Shown: positions 7,474 to 16,032, numbered from the stretch's first letter. The stretch is 64,000 nucleotides of DNA from Treponema sp. (GCA_017551545.1 JAFZLJ010000134.1:1-64000); one strand, 5' to 3'. The notes: a model not told the origin generated them from the sequence alone. Made by a program: numbers and translations.

Positions 7474-8457
7474 ATGAAATGTGATAAATGTAATACAGAA
7501 CTGCCGGAAGAGGCGCATTTTTGTTTTAACTGCGGTTTTCCTGTAGGTACAGTAAAGGTATTCAGATCTTGTATAGAATGTGGTAACGCCCTTAGTGCAG
7601 TAGATAAATTCTGCTCAAAATGTGGTGTGCCTGTTAAAATTGTAAAAGATGGTGGCGACGATAACACTTTTGAAAAGGATATTCCTCCTAGAGTTCAGCT
7701 TGGAAAAAATCCTAAGATGATTTTAGTTCCTGGCGGACAGTTTGTAATGGGTGCCGGTACTATGAACAGCCTTATTACTTTAGTAGGCTTTTATATGTCA
7801 GAAGTTCCGGTAACCCAGCTACAGTATTCTTATGTAATGGGAAAAAATCCTTCGAAGCTTCAGGGAGAAAACCGCCCTGTAGAATGCGTAAACTGGTGTG
7901 AAGCAATTGTTTACTGTAATATGCTCAGCCGCCTGAACGGATTAAATCCATGTTATAGTATTGGAACAACAACAGACCTTAGCCAGTTTGAAGCAACAAG
8001 TCCTGTATGGAAGCGTGTTGTATGTAATTTCCTTTCTAACGGCTACAGACTTCCAACCGAAGCAGAATGGGAATTTGCAGCCCGCGATGGTCGTGGTTCT
8101 TCACCAACACCTTATGCAGGTAGTCAGAATATTAATCAGGTTGCATGGTATGGCGAAAACAGTGGAATCAGAACACACGATGTTGCTACAAAAGATCCTA
8201 ACAGCCTGAACTTGTATGATATGTGCGGAAACGTTGCCGAATGGTGCTGGGACTATTATTCACCTGTTCTTGCATCTGGAGCACAGACAAACCCACATGG
8301 TCCAAGTTCCGGCGAAATGCATGTAAAACGTGGCGGCAGCTGGCTTGATGACCCTCAGCAGTGTACAGTATTCTATAGAAGCGGCAGTGCTCCAAGCGGA
8401 AAAAGCAGTAACTTGGGCTTCCGCGTTTGTTGCAGCGCAGTAAGCGAAACTCTCTAA
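7474..8457 (+). CDS. Double zinc-ribbon protein with formylglycine-generating-enzyme-like (SUMF1) domain
   Basis: The 327-residue product opens with two zinc ribbons (Cys3, 6, 17, 20 and Cys33, 36, 47, 50). A full FGE-sulfatase domain follows: MILVPGGQFVMG, NRPVECVNWCEAIVYCN, YRLPTEAEWEFAA, LYDMCGNVAEWC, RGGSW and NLGFRVC. True FGE has a Cys pair just after the GGS motif; here the first position is Asp (WLDDPQQC) and only the second Cys remains, so oxidase activity is doubtful and a binding or regulatory role is more likely, as for many treponemal SUMF1-domain proteins. ATG 7474 is seven bases from a TATAAT box. A STAS antagonist gene follows after 13 bases, so this protein probably belongs to the partner-switch signalling unit. 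Confidence 0.8.
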   Translation: MKCDKCNTELPEEAHFCFNCGFPVGTVKVFRSCIECGNALSAVDKFCSKCGVPVKIVKDGGDDNTFEKDIPPRVQLGKNPKMILVPGGQFVMGAGTMNSLITLVGFYMSEVPVTQLQYSYVMGKNPSKLQGENRPVECVNWCEAIVYCNMLSRLNGLNPCYSIGTTTDLSQFEATSPVWKRVVCNFLSNGYRLPTEAEWEFAARDGRGSSPTPYAGSQNINQVAWYGENSGIRTHDVATKDPNSLNLYDMCGNVAEWCWDYYSPVLASGAQTNPHGPSSGEMHVKRGGSWLDDPQQCTVFYRSGSAPSGKSSNLGFRVCCSAVSETL

Positions 8458-8470
8458 TAAGGAAAGCAAA

Positions 8471-8773
8471 ATGACAATAACCGAAAACAAAACACCAATT
8501 TCAATTGAACTCGTTGTAGTTGGAAGACTCGATACAGGTACAGCTCCGGAACTTGAAGTAAAGCTCAAGGAAGTTGCACCACAGACACAGACCCTTTACC
8601 TGAACATGAAAGACGTTCAGTATGTTTCAAGTTCTGGCCTTCGTGTAATTCTTTTAGCCCACAAACTCATGCTTCCAAGCGGCGGCAAAATGATTATCAA
8701 GCAGCCGTCTTCATTCTGCAAGCAGGTTCTTCAGGCAACAGGAATGGATTCAATTCTTACTATTGAATCTTAG
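8471..8773 (+). CDS. STAS-domain anti-sigma factor antagonist (RsbV/SpoIIAA-like)
   Basis: The 100-residue product is a single STAS domain. The loop YVSSSGLRVI matches the DSSGL phosphorylation loop of SpoIIAA/RsbV; Ser54 aligns with the phosphorylated Ser, while the preceding conserved Asp is Ser53 here. Such proteins, when unphosphorylated, bind the kinase/anti-sigma factor and free its target. AAGGAAAG precedes ATG 8471. The downstream convergent genes encode the matching RsbW-like kinase and a SpoIIE phosphatase, so the three very likely act together. The stop TAG (8771-8773) overlaps the kinase stop by four bases on the opposite strand. Confidence 0.9.
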   Translation: MTITENKTPISIELVVVGRLDTGTAPELEVKLKEVAPQTQTLYLNMKDVQYVSSSGLRVILLAHKLMLPSGGKMIIKQPSSFCKQVLQATGMDSILTIES

Positions 8774-9192
8774 TGGCATCTGAAAATCATCTTTTTTAAA
8801 GTTAGAACATTCTCGCCGTTTTCGTAGTTGTATTCTACTTTGTCCATGTATTTTTTTGTAAGGAAAATGCCTAGTCCTCCAATGCTGCGGTCTTCGGCAC
8901 TTAAGGTAATATCCGGGTCAGGACGGTCTAGCGGATTAAACGGCACTCCCTGATCGCGGAATATTATTGTAAGAAGTTCATCTTCATAGGTGCAGGTAAT
9001 CAAAGCTTGTCCGAATTCTCCGGCGGGTAATTTATCTTTGTAGGCGTAGTGTGCAATGTTTACAAAAATCTCTTCGGTGGCTACGTCTATTTTGTACATT
9101 AAATCTGTTTCGCAGTCTGGCGGGAGCAGCTTGTGAATAAAGTCGAGTACAGTTTCAAGATTTTTATCGTCGGCGGCTATTTTTAATTCCAT
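8770..9192 (-). CDS. RsbW-like anti-sigma regulatory factor (serine kinase)
   Basis: The 140-residue product is a HATPase_c_2 domain of the RsbW/SpoIIAB type: the N box ATEEIFVNIAHYAY, the G1 box RDQGVPFNP and the G2 box GIFLTKKYMD. Such kinases phosphorylate a STAS antagonist and sequester a partner, classically a sigma factor; the target here is not visible in the window. It lies eight bases downstream of the SpoIIE-like phosphatase gene on the same strand, and its stop overlaps that of the STAS gene by four bases. Assignment to the family is secure; the regulated output is unknown. Confidence 0.88.
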   Translation of the reverse strand: MELKIAADDKNLETVLDFIHKLLPPDCETDLMYKIDVATEEIFVNIAHYAYKDKLPAGEFGQALITCTYEDELLTIIFRDQGVPFNPLDRPDPDITLSAEDRSIGGLGIFLTKKYMDKVEYNYENGENVLTLKKMIFRCH

Positions 9193-9200
9193 CTGGCACC

Positions 9201-10817
9201 TTATTCCTTGTAAATCATGCAGAGCATTGTAATGTCATCAAATTGCGGGGCTTCAAGAACAAAGTCATTCAAATCGTTTCGCACAATATCAAGAATATCG
9301 CGGGAAGTTTTGCCTGTGCCCTGTACCGATTTTAGTACACTTAAAAGCCTGTCTTCGCCGTAAAGCTCATCATAATCATTTGTTGCTTCTGTAATTCCGT
9401 CGGTGTAAATAAACAGACGGTCGCCTTTATTAAGTTTGATTGTGTTGTTTGTATAAGGAAGTCCGTCCATTGCAGCAAGCATAAGGTTTGGTTTTGTAGA
9501 AAGATATTCAATTTTGCCGTTGTTTTCAAGAACTGGAGCATTGTGGCCGGCATTTGCAAAGTTCAGTTCGCCTGTAGAAATTGTTAAGATTCCCATCCAG
9601 CAGGTAACAAAAAGTCCTGATTCATTGCTTTCGCATAGAATTTTATTTACATGTTCAAAAACCTTTGCCGGATTATGTTCATGCGCCGCAGTATCTTTTA
9701 AAAGTGTCTTTGTAATTACCATGAACAAGGCTGCAGGAACTCCCTTTCCGCTTACGTCGCCTACAACCATTGCAAAGTGGTCATCATCAAGCATGTAAAA
9801 ATCATAAAAGTCGCCGCCTACCTCTTTTGCAGGAGTCATGCTGGCATAAAGTTCAATTTCGGGATGATCTTTGTAAGGAGGAAAAACACGTGGAAGCATT
9901 TCTGACTGAATCTGCTTTGCAACATTAAGTTCAGCCCCTAGTCGTTCCTTTTCTGCAGTTGCATGAGTTAAATCTTCTATATATTTATTCATGTCGCGGC
10001 TCATTTTTTCTACAGAGTTTGCAAGTTTGCCGATTTCGTTACGGTGGCGTATTTTTTTAAGAAGGCCAGTGAGCTCTCCGTGATGTTCTGCCAGGTGCGA
10101 AGTTTCGTAAGTTACAAAGAGGATAGGGCGGATTATTCCCATGTAAAGCAGGAATGCATAAAGAGCAATAAACAGCAAAGTAAGGATTGTTGCCGAAATG
10201 ATAATTGAACGCAAAAAGTTTCTTCGGTGTTCTTTAATTTCGTTCATCGGCTTTACAATGCTCATGATTGCAGTAACTTTACCGTCTGTTCCAAACAAGG
10301 GGAGGGCTGTTGTTACATGGCCGCCTTCACCTTTATATGTAAACGATGTGTAGTTTTTGCCTTCTTCTATAACGAGCTTAAGATTATTTATATATTCTTC
10401 ATCTTTGTCTTCAAGAGAGCTTACTGTTCCAAAAGGAATGACTTTGCTGCCTGCTTCAAGCGAAAGCTGGTTTACTGTATCAAAAACATAAGTGCGTTTT
10501 TTGTAATCGGGTGAAATTACGCTTACATAAATGTAGGCAAGATCAGAGGTGTTTGTAAGGGTATCAAGCTTTTTGTTTGTTTCTTCCCATTCTTCATCAG
10601 GTTCATGCTTTATCCAGTAGGGAATACTGTCGACGTGAATATAACTTGCACCTGTTTTTGCAAGCTGAATAGTAATATCGCCGTAAAGGTTTTCCAGTTC
10701 CTGCTTAAATTCCCTGTAACCGGTGAAGCTGTTTACAATTGTCATAAGCGCACCAAATATAAGAGTCGCAATAATGAGCTCCACAGCCAGTATGGAAAGT
10801 TTTAGTTTGTGTTTCAT
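9201..10817 (-). CDS. Membrane-bound SpoIIE/PP2C-family phosphatase (RsbU-like)
   Basis: The 538-residue product has an N-terminal membrane span, an extracytoplasmic sensor region (about residues 35-200), a second span (about 205-230), a HAMP-like linker and a coiled coil. The C-terminal SpoIIE phosphatase domain carries AKEVGGDFYDFY and VVGDVSGKGVPAALFM, with the Asp residues that bind Mn/Mg. It should dephosphorylate the STAS antagonist at 8471 in response to an external signal. In-frame ATGs at 10847, 10838 and 10835 exist, but TATAAT lies nine bases before ATG 10817 and would sit inside a longer gene, so I prefer 10817. The RsbW-like gene follows after eight bases. Confidence 0.88.
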   Translation of the reverse strand: MKHKLKLSILAVELIIATLIFGALMTIVNSFTGYREFKQELENLYGDITIQLAKTGASYIHVDSIPYWIKHEPDEEWEETNKKLDTLTNTSDLAYIYVSVISPDYKKRTYVFDTVNQLSLEAGSKVIPFGTVSSLEDKDEEYINNLKLVIEEGKNYTSFTYKGEGGHVTTALPLFGTDGKVTAIMSIVKPMNEIKEHRRNFLRSIIISATILTLLFIALYAFLLYMGIIRPILFVTYETSHLAEHHGELTGLLKKIRHRNEIGKLANSVEKMSRDMNKYIEDLTHATAEKERLGAELNVAKQIQSEMLPRVFPPYKDHPEIELYASMTPAKEVGGDFYDFYMLDDDHFAMVVGDVSGKGVPAALFMVITKTLLKDTAAHEHNPAKVFEHVNKILCESNESGLFVTCWMGILTISTGELNFANAGHNAPVLENNGKIEYLSTKPNLMLAAMDGLPYTNNTIKLNKGDRLFIYTDGITEATNDYDELYGEDRLLSVLKSVQGTGKTSRDILDIVRNDLNDFVLEAPQFDDITMLCMIYKE

Positions 10818-10870
10818 GATAAGTCTATTATACATCATAAATATCAAATTGGTAATTGAATTTTGAGTTT

Positions 10871-10913
10871 ACCCTTCGACGCGGTTGCTGAGCTTGTCGA
10901 AGTGCAGGGACCG
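10871..10913. repeat. Dispersed palindrome, family C (interrupted copy)
   Basis: An ACCCTTCGAC half and a CTGAGCTTGTCGAAGTG half are separated by a few bases, followed by CAGGGACC. It lies between the divergent SpoIIE-like and barrel genes. Family C is built around CCTGAGCTTGTCGAAGG. Confidence 0.75.
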
Positions 10914-10919
10914 CAGGTG

Positions 10920-10948
10920 TGGTACAAAAAAGCAAAATGAATTATAAT
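10920..10948 (+). promoter_or_regulatory. Possible promoter for the barrel-OmpA pair
   Basis: TATAAT at 10943-10948 is a perfect -10 box, but the hexamer 17 bases upstream (TGGTAC) is a poor -35. The leader would be about 50 bases and contains AAGGAG at 10988-10993 before ATG 11004, so this gene has a conventional leader. Confidence 0.45.
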
Positions 10949-11003
10949 ATATGGAAATAATAATGTAAAAAAAGTGACTTTTATATAAGGAGATTTTTTA
11001 GAA

Positions 11004-12107
11004 ATGAAAAAATTCTTTAGTGCAGCAGTGCTTTTTACACTTGTTGTGGCCGCTGCGAGTGCTTACAATCCGCCTGTTTACGGCGATGATATTTTTGAGC
11101 TTTCAAGTCCGCATCAGCTGGCAAATGCTTCTTCAGTTGTAGGCGGAGGTATTTTTTATGCAAGCCCTGAGTCTATGATTACAAACCCGGCTCTTCCTGC
11201 AAAAGAACAGCGTATTGATTTGAATCTTGCTTATACAGGACTTGTTTCTTCTAATCAGGCAAACGAAAGCCGCTATGGAAATGCTTTTCAGTTTGGTATG
11301 CTCATTCCATTCAAAAGATTTGTTTTCAGCGGTTACGGCAACGGAACAATGGTTCCTTTTAAAGAAATGAATCTTGGAGACAGTTTTAACTTTAAGTTTG
11401 GTCTTGCAAAAGAGATTACAGATAAGCTTACAGTTGGTACAAACCTTAATACAGGTATTTTCTGGGGAGCCGGAACTTCATGGGCTCTTTCTGTAAACCT
11501 TGGTTTTGTTTATACCTACGGCGATTTGAGCTTTATTAAAGATTTCCGTTATGGTGCTTCTATTCTTAATCTTGGAAAGAACTATGACAACACAACTCTT
11601 GCTGGAATTAAAGGCGGTCAAGCATCTGCTTTCCCTGCAATTGCTACAATAAAAGTTGGTGCTGCAGGAACTCTTGTTCAGAATGATACTATTAGGCTTG
11701 GTTTTTCTGCAGACCTTACAGCTCCTTCCTGCATGAACCTTATTGCAGATCTTGGACTTCAGTTTGCAGTAAAAGACATGCTTTTTATAAGCGTTTCGGA
11801 AAAGTTTAATTTTGCAGAGCTTGTAAAAGATGTTCAGAATGTTATGCCTTCTGTAGGTATTAATTTTAGATTTACTTTTGATGTAAAGAATAATGATTAT
11901 CTTAATAAGAACGGCTGGAATCAGAGCGAAATGTCTGCTTCGGTTGCCTGGAAACAGTTTAATAGAACTGTGAATGCAGTTTCTGCCGGAGTAGATGTAA
12001 ACCTTGGTCTTAAGGACGAAACTCCTCCTGTAATTCAGCTTTGGCTCGACGATGATGAAGCTCCAGAAGTTCAGGTAATTCCAGTTTCAACAGGAGATGC
12101 AAAATGA
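11004..12107 (+). CDS. Outer-membrane beta-barrel protein (PorV/FadL-like)
   Basis: The 367-residue product has a cleavable signal peptide (to about AASA, residue 20) and alternating hydrophobic/polar strands throughout, consistent with an outer-membrane barrel. The early segment ANASSVVGGGIFYASPESMITNPA resembles PorV/UPF0164-type proteins, where an NPA motif sits near the N-terminus. The acidic tail (DDDEAPEVQ) is unusual and may be periplasmic. AAGGAG lies 10-11 bases before ATG. The stop overlaps the start of the 1046-aa OmpA-type gene (ATGA at 12104-12107), so the two are translationally coupled and probably form one envelope assembly. The substrate is unknown. Confidence 0.7.
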   Translation: MKKFFSAAVLFTLVVAAASAYNPPVYGDDIFELSSPHQLANASSVVGGGIFYASPESMITNPALPAKEQRIDLNLAYTGLVSSNQANESRYGNAFQFGMLIPFKRFVFSGYGNGTMVPFKEMNLGDSFNFKFGLAKEITDKLTVGTNLNTGIFWGAGTSWALSVNLGFVYTYGDLSFIKDFRYGASILNLGKNYDNTTLAGIKGGQASAFPAIATIKVGAAGTLVQNDTIRLGFSADLTAPSCMNLIADLGLQFAVKDMLFISVSEKFNFAELVKDVQNVMPSVGINFRFTFDVKNNDYLNKNGWNQSEMSASVAWKQFNRTVNAVSAGVDVNLGLKDETPPVIQLWLDDDEAPEVQVIPVSTGDAK

Positions 12108-15100
12108 AAAAAATCAGATTTATAACATTTGCCATCCTTTTTGCTTTGTGCGCAGGACTTGGCTTTGCAAAAGAAAAATATATTTCTCCAAATAATGATG
12201 GTGTACAGGACGAGCTTGTAATTCCATTGAACATTTCTGATAAGCGTTATGTTCAGGGCTGGAGTCTTGTAATTATGAACGAAAGCGGCGAGGTTGTACG
12301 AACTATTGAAAACAAGGTTGCACTTCCTTCTAAGCTTGGATTCAAATCTTTCTTTAAACAGCTTGTTGCAAAAAAAGAAGGAGTTCCTATTCCTGAATCA
12401 ATTACCTGGAACGGTGCAATGAACAATGGTGAAACTGCTCCGGATGGAAAATATACATATTATGTAACTGCTACAGACGATAACGGCAACGTTGGAAAAA
12501 CACAGGAATACACTGTAGTTGTAGATACAGTTGCTCCTGAAATTGAACTTGATCAGCCGACAGACAAGATTTTTGGTGAAGGTGCAAAGGCTTCTCTTAA
12601 AATCAGTCAGACTGGTTCTGTAGAAGATGAATGGGTTGGTGTATTCAGAGCAATAGATGGTTCTGTTGTTCGCACTTACAAATGGACAAATGCTGAACCT
12701 GCAGAATTCAGCTGGCGTGGTATTTCAGATGATGAATCTCAGGTACCGGACGGCGTTTACTCTTACGAAATTACTGCTACAGACCGCGCTGGTAACGTTG
12801 CTCCACAGACAACAATCACAAACATCATTTACTCTGCAGAAAAACCTGCAACAAATATTTACATTGACGGTTCACGCTACTTCTCTCCGGGAACAGATTC
12901 AAGTCTTAAGACAATCACTCTTAACGTAACAATTCCTGTTCCTGATGAAAAATCAGGTAACAAGCTTACAGAATGGGAAGTTGGTGTTACAGACAAGAGC
13001 GGAAAGGTTGTAAAATCATACAATCAGCTTACAAAGGGTACTGTTCCTCCTAAATCTATCGTACTCGACGGAAAAGATGATAAAGGTAAGCTTCTTCCTG
13101 ATGGAGAATATCAGGCTTATGTAACTGCTAAATATTTGAACGGTTATGTTCCTGCAAAGATTTCTTCACCAATTTTCGTACTCGATACAGAAAAGCCTGC
13201 TGCTCAGATCCGCGCTTCAGACAAGGTATTTGGTGCCGGTTCAAAATCAGACGTAAAATATACAATTATGATTACACCATCTAACGGTGCTCCTGTTCCT
13301 TCATGGAAGGGTGAAATCCGCACAGCAGACGGTGCTACAGTTGTAAAAACATATGACCTTGGTGAATATCCTCCTGAAACAATTACATGGAACGGTATTA
13401 ACGACAAGGGTGGAATTGCAGAAAAAGGACAGTACGTGCTTGTACTTACAGCAACTGACTTAGCCGGAAACAAAGGTGAAGCTCGTTCTAATGATGTAGT
13501 TACTTTTGATACAACAGAAACTCAGCTTTTACTTGCTATGACAGATACTGCATTCTCTCCAAACGGAAACAAGGTAAAAGATACAATCACCTTTACACCT
13601 GTAACTCAGACAAAGGATGTTGCATCTTATGAATTTGTAATCAAGAACAAGAGCGGAAAAACTGTTTATACAAAGAAAGAGGCTAAGAAGCTTCCTGCAA
13701 ACTTTGTATGGAACGGAAACGACGACGACAATACACGCTGCGACGACGGCTTCTATTCTGCACAGCTTTCTGTAGTTGCTGCAAATGGTTCTACTGCCGC
13801 TGCTGCTACTCAGGAATTTGAGCTTGATACAAAATTCCCTTCTTTGGAATGGGAACTTCCTTGGACATACTTCTCTCCAGATAACGACGGAAACCAGGAT
13901 AACATTACAATCAAACTTTCTAAGTCTACAGCAGAAAAACTCTGGACTGCAGATGTTCGCGATTCAAAAGGAAAGAGCGTAAAGAAATATACCTGGAGTG
14001 GTGCAAAGAGCGAAATTGTATGGGACGGTACAGACGAATCTGGTAACATTGCTGCAGACGGAAAATACAGTATTGTAATTTTCAGTACCGATGATGCCGG
14101 AAACAGCTTCAGCACAGACATGAACGGAATTGTTCTTGATAACCGTGAAACAAAGATTTACCTTACAGCAGACCGCGAAGGTATTTCTCCTAATAACGAT
14201 AAGGTGCTCGATACACAGACTTTCGAAATCCGCACTTCTGTAAAAGAAGATCTGCTTTCATGGAACTTTGATGTTCGCCGCGAAGATGGAACTTCTGTAT
14301 TTGCTTTGTCTGACAAAGACAGCGCAAACCTTCCTGCAACAATCAACTGGAACGGTGCCGACGCAAACGGAAATGTATGCGAAGGAACATTTACAGGTAC
14401 TTTGAATGTTGTATACAAGAAGGGTAACAGAGTAAATGCAGTTTCTTCTCCATTTATCTGTACAGCAACACCTCCACAGCTTAAAGTTCAGACAGCACCA
14501 GAATACTTCAGTCCTGATAACGATGGTATTGATGATGATTTGTTCATTAAACTTACAGGTACAACAAAGGCTAAGATTAAGAACTGGTCATTTGTAATCA
14601 ACGATCCTAAGGGTAAGGCTTTCTGGAAGACAGAAGGAAAGAACCAGATTACAGAAAGAATTATCTGGGATGGTTTGAGTAATATTCAGAAAGATTCTAA
14701 GGGAAATGCAGAACGCGTTCAGTCTGCTATGGATTATCCATATACATTTACTGTAACAGATAATCTTGGAATGACAAGCAAGGTTCAGGGTGTAATTCCT
14801 GTAGATGTTCTTGTTATCCGCGAAGGAAACGTTCTTAAGATGGCAGTTCCTTCTATCATCTTTGAACCGGATTCTTCTAACTTCCAGACTGCAAACTCTA
14901 AGCTTGATGCCGCACAGGTTCAGAAGAATATTGAAATCTTGAACCGTATTGCCGAAATCCTCAAGAAGTTCCCTGACTATAAGATTACAATTCAGGGTCA
15001 CGCAAACCGTATTTCAGATAACCTCGACGAAGAAACAGAAGACAACATGCGTGAATGGGGTAGAGCATTAGGCCCACTTTCTCAGGAACGTGCCGACGCC

Positions 15101-15244
15101 ATCCGCGACTACCTCGTTAAGAAGGGTGTAAGCCGCTCAAGCATCACAACAGAAGGTATGGGTGGTACAAAACCGGTAGTCAATCCAAAAGATACAGACA
15201 ACAACTGGAAGAATAGACGAGTAGAATTTATTCTTGTGAAATAA
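12104..15244 (+). CDS. Large secreted protein with FlgD-like Ig repeats and C-terminal OmpA domain
   Basis: The 1046-residue product has a signal peptide (cleavage near GFAKEK). Repeated Ig modules follow, several opening with a calcium-site-like ISPNNDG / FSPNGN / FSPDNDG motif and containing I-x-W-N/D-G-x-D/N-x-x-G and D-G-x-Y-x-Y/V segments, the pattern of FlgD-Ig/CHU_C modules. The last ~140 residues form an OmpA peptidoglycan-binding domain with IIFEPDSSNF, ITIQGHANR, LSQERADAIRDYL and NRRVEFILVK. The protein should extend from the peptidoglycan, perhaps to the barrel encoded by the overlapping upstream gene. A B-family palindrome follows the stop. Family assignment is good; the function is unknown. 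Confidence 0.85.
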   Translation: MKKIRFITFAILFALCAGLGFAKEKYISPNNDGVQDELVIPLNISDKRYVQGWSLVIMNESGEVVRTIENKVALPSKLGFKSFFKQLVAKKEGVPIPESITWNGAMNNGETAPDGKYTYYVTATDDNGNVGKTQEYTVVVDTVAPEIELDQPTDKIFGEGAKASLKISQTGSVEDEWVGVFRAIDGSVVRTYKWTNAEPAEFSWRGISDDESQVPDGVYSYEITATDRAGNVAPQTTITNIIYSAEKPATNIYIDGSRYFSPGTDSSLKTITLNVTIPVPDEKSGNKLTEWEVGVTDKSGKVVKSYNQLTKGTVPPKSIVLDGKDDKGKLLPDGEYQAYVTAKYLNGYVPAKISSPIFVLDTEKPAAQIRASDKVFGAGSKSDVKYTIMITPSNGAPVPSWKGEIRTADGATVVKTYDLGEYPPETITWNGINDKGGIAEKGQYVLVLTATDLAGNKGEARSNDVVTFDTTETQLLLAMTDTAFSPNGNKVKDTITFTPVTQTKDVASYEFVIKNKSGKTVYTKKEAKKLPANFVWNGNDDDNTRCDDGFYSAQLSVVAANGSTAAAATQEFELDTKFPSLEWELPWTYFSPDNDGNQDNITIKLSKSTAEKLWTADVRDSKGKSVKKYTWSGAKSEIVWDGTDESGNIAADGKYSIVIFSTDDAGNSFSTDMNGIVLDNRETKIYLTADREGISPNNDKVLDTQTFEIRTSVKEDLLSWNFDVRREDGTSVFALSDKDSANLPATINWNGADANGNVCEGTFTGTLNVVYKKGNRVNAVSSPFICTATPPQLKVQTAPEYFSPDNDGIDDDLFIKLTGTTKAKIKNWSFVINDPKGKAFWKTEGKNQITERIIWDGLSNIQKDSKGNAERVQSAMDYPYTFTVTDNLGMTSKVQGVIPVDVLVIREGNVLKMAVPSIIFEPDSSNFQTANSKLDAAQVQKNIEILNRIAEILKKFPDYKITIQGHANRISDNLDEETEDNMREWGRALGPLSQERADAIRDYLVKKGVSRSSITTEGMGGTKPVVNPKDTDNNWKNRRVEFILVK

Positions 15245-15249
15245 CAGAC

Positions 15250-15334
15250 TGGATTGCCACGTCGCTGCGCTCCTCGCAATGACCGTCATTGCGAGCGCAG
15301 CGACCGTCATTGCGAGCGCAGCGTGGCAATCCAG
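15250..15334. repeat. Dispersed palindrome, family B
   Basis: The element begins GGATTGCCACGTCGC and ends in its inverse GCGTGGCAATCC, with CGTCATTGCGAGCG inner copies. It lies between the convergent OmpA-type and cyclo-ligase genes and could act as a bidirectional terminator. Other copies lie at 21541-21655, 27137-27223, 52938-53027 and 57588-57625 (half). Confidence 0.9.
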
Positions 15335-15337
15335 AAA

Positions 15338-15925
15338 TCAGAAAAACAACGTGTCCATACAGATGTCATTCGCGTCTGTAGGAAGGGTTTCAACAATCTG
15401 AAACCCAAAACAGACTCCCGCAACAGTAACATTCGGGAGTCTTGTCATTGTCGGGCTTGACCCGACAATCTCTTTTGCCAGATACCTGTCATAATACCCT
15501 TTGCCTCTACCAAGCCGAGCCCCATCCTTAGTAAAAGCGCGCCCAGGAACAAGAATAAGAGTTTTAGAAGTTTGCTCAGGGGATACCGGCAGAGTTTCAT
15601 CAGGTTCCAGAATCCCATAAGCCCCGCCAGAAGTCTGTTCCGCCAGTGCCTTTTGAGAATCCAGGTAGTAAAACTCCATAATCCCCTCATCTTTAGCGAT
15701 AATTTTAGGCACCGCCACCTTTTTCCCGTCCCTGATAGCCTGTTTTATAACATCTGTAAGATCCACTTCATCAGGAAGAGCCATGTAGGCGTAGATTTCA
15801 GAAGCAGCCTTATACTCTTCAGAAGCAATAATCTTCTCACAGATCATCCGGCTAGATGATGAGAGTGTAGATATATTTTTATTAATTAATTCTTTTATTT
15901 CCTGTCTGATGGTTGATTTTGACAT
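15338..15925 (-). CDS. 5-formyltetrahydrofolate cyclo-ligase with an in-frame palindrome insertion
   Basis: This enzyme converts 5-formyl-THF to methenyl-THF with ATP. The 195-residue product has the basic N-terminal helix, the substrate region YAYMALPDEVDLT, and the ATP/Mg motif LVPGRAFTKDGARLGRGKGYYDRYL that defines the family. Immediately after YDRYLAKE the sequence reads IVGSSPTMTRLP, which is encoded by a family A palindrome (15443-15472); the family domain then resumes with VTVAGVCFGFQIVETLPT. The frame is kept, so the enzyme probably still folds with an extra surface loop. An AGGA site lies seven bases before ATG 15925. The gene is alone, convergent with the OmpA-type gene. Confidence 0.9.
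   Translation of the reverse strand: MSKSTIRQEIKELINKNISTLSSSSRMICEKIIASEEYKAASEIYAYMALPDEVDLTDVIKQAIRDGKKVAVPKIIAKDEGIMEFYYLDSQKALAEQTSGGAYGILEPDETLPVSPEQTSKTLILVPGRAFTKDGARLGRGKGYYDRYLAKEIVGSSPTMTRLPNVTVAGVCFGFQIVETLPTDANDICMDTLFF
15443..15472. repeat. Family A palindrome inside the cyclo-ligase gene
   Basis: A full copy (GTCGGGCTTGACCCGAC core) sits in the coding region and is read as about ten residues (IVGSSPTMT) without a frame change. This parallels the protein-coding insertions of Rickettsia palindromic elements. Confidence 0.85.
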
Positions 15926-15950
15926 AAGTATATCCTAAGGAATGCATTTT

Positions 15951-16032
15951 AAGTTTTGTCCCGGAGTGAAAAAAGACTGAGTACAACTTTCTCTGTTGGC
16001 CGAAGGCTTTTTCCACGGGAGGGACAAAACTT
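15951..16032. repeat. Long imperfect inverted repeat upstream of tRNA-Asn
   Basis: The arm 15951-15975 (starting AAGTTTTGTCCC) pairs with 16007-16032 (ending GGGACAAAACTT), about 25 bases each with a few mismatches, around a ~30-base centre. It occupies most of the gap between the cyclo-ligase start and the tRNA promoter. It may be a degenerate mobile palindrome; no gene is visible here. Confidence 0.7.

Noticed and set aside
15254-15460. Small plus-strand frame starting in the family B element
   Set aside because: It consists of translated palindrome followed by the antisense of the cyclo-ligase gene.
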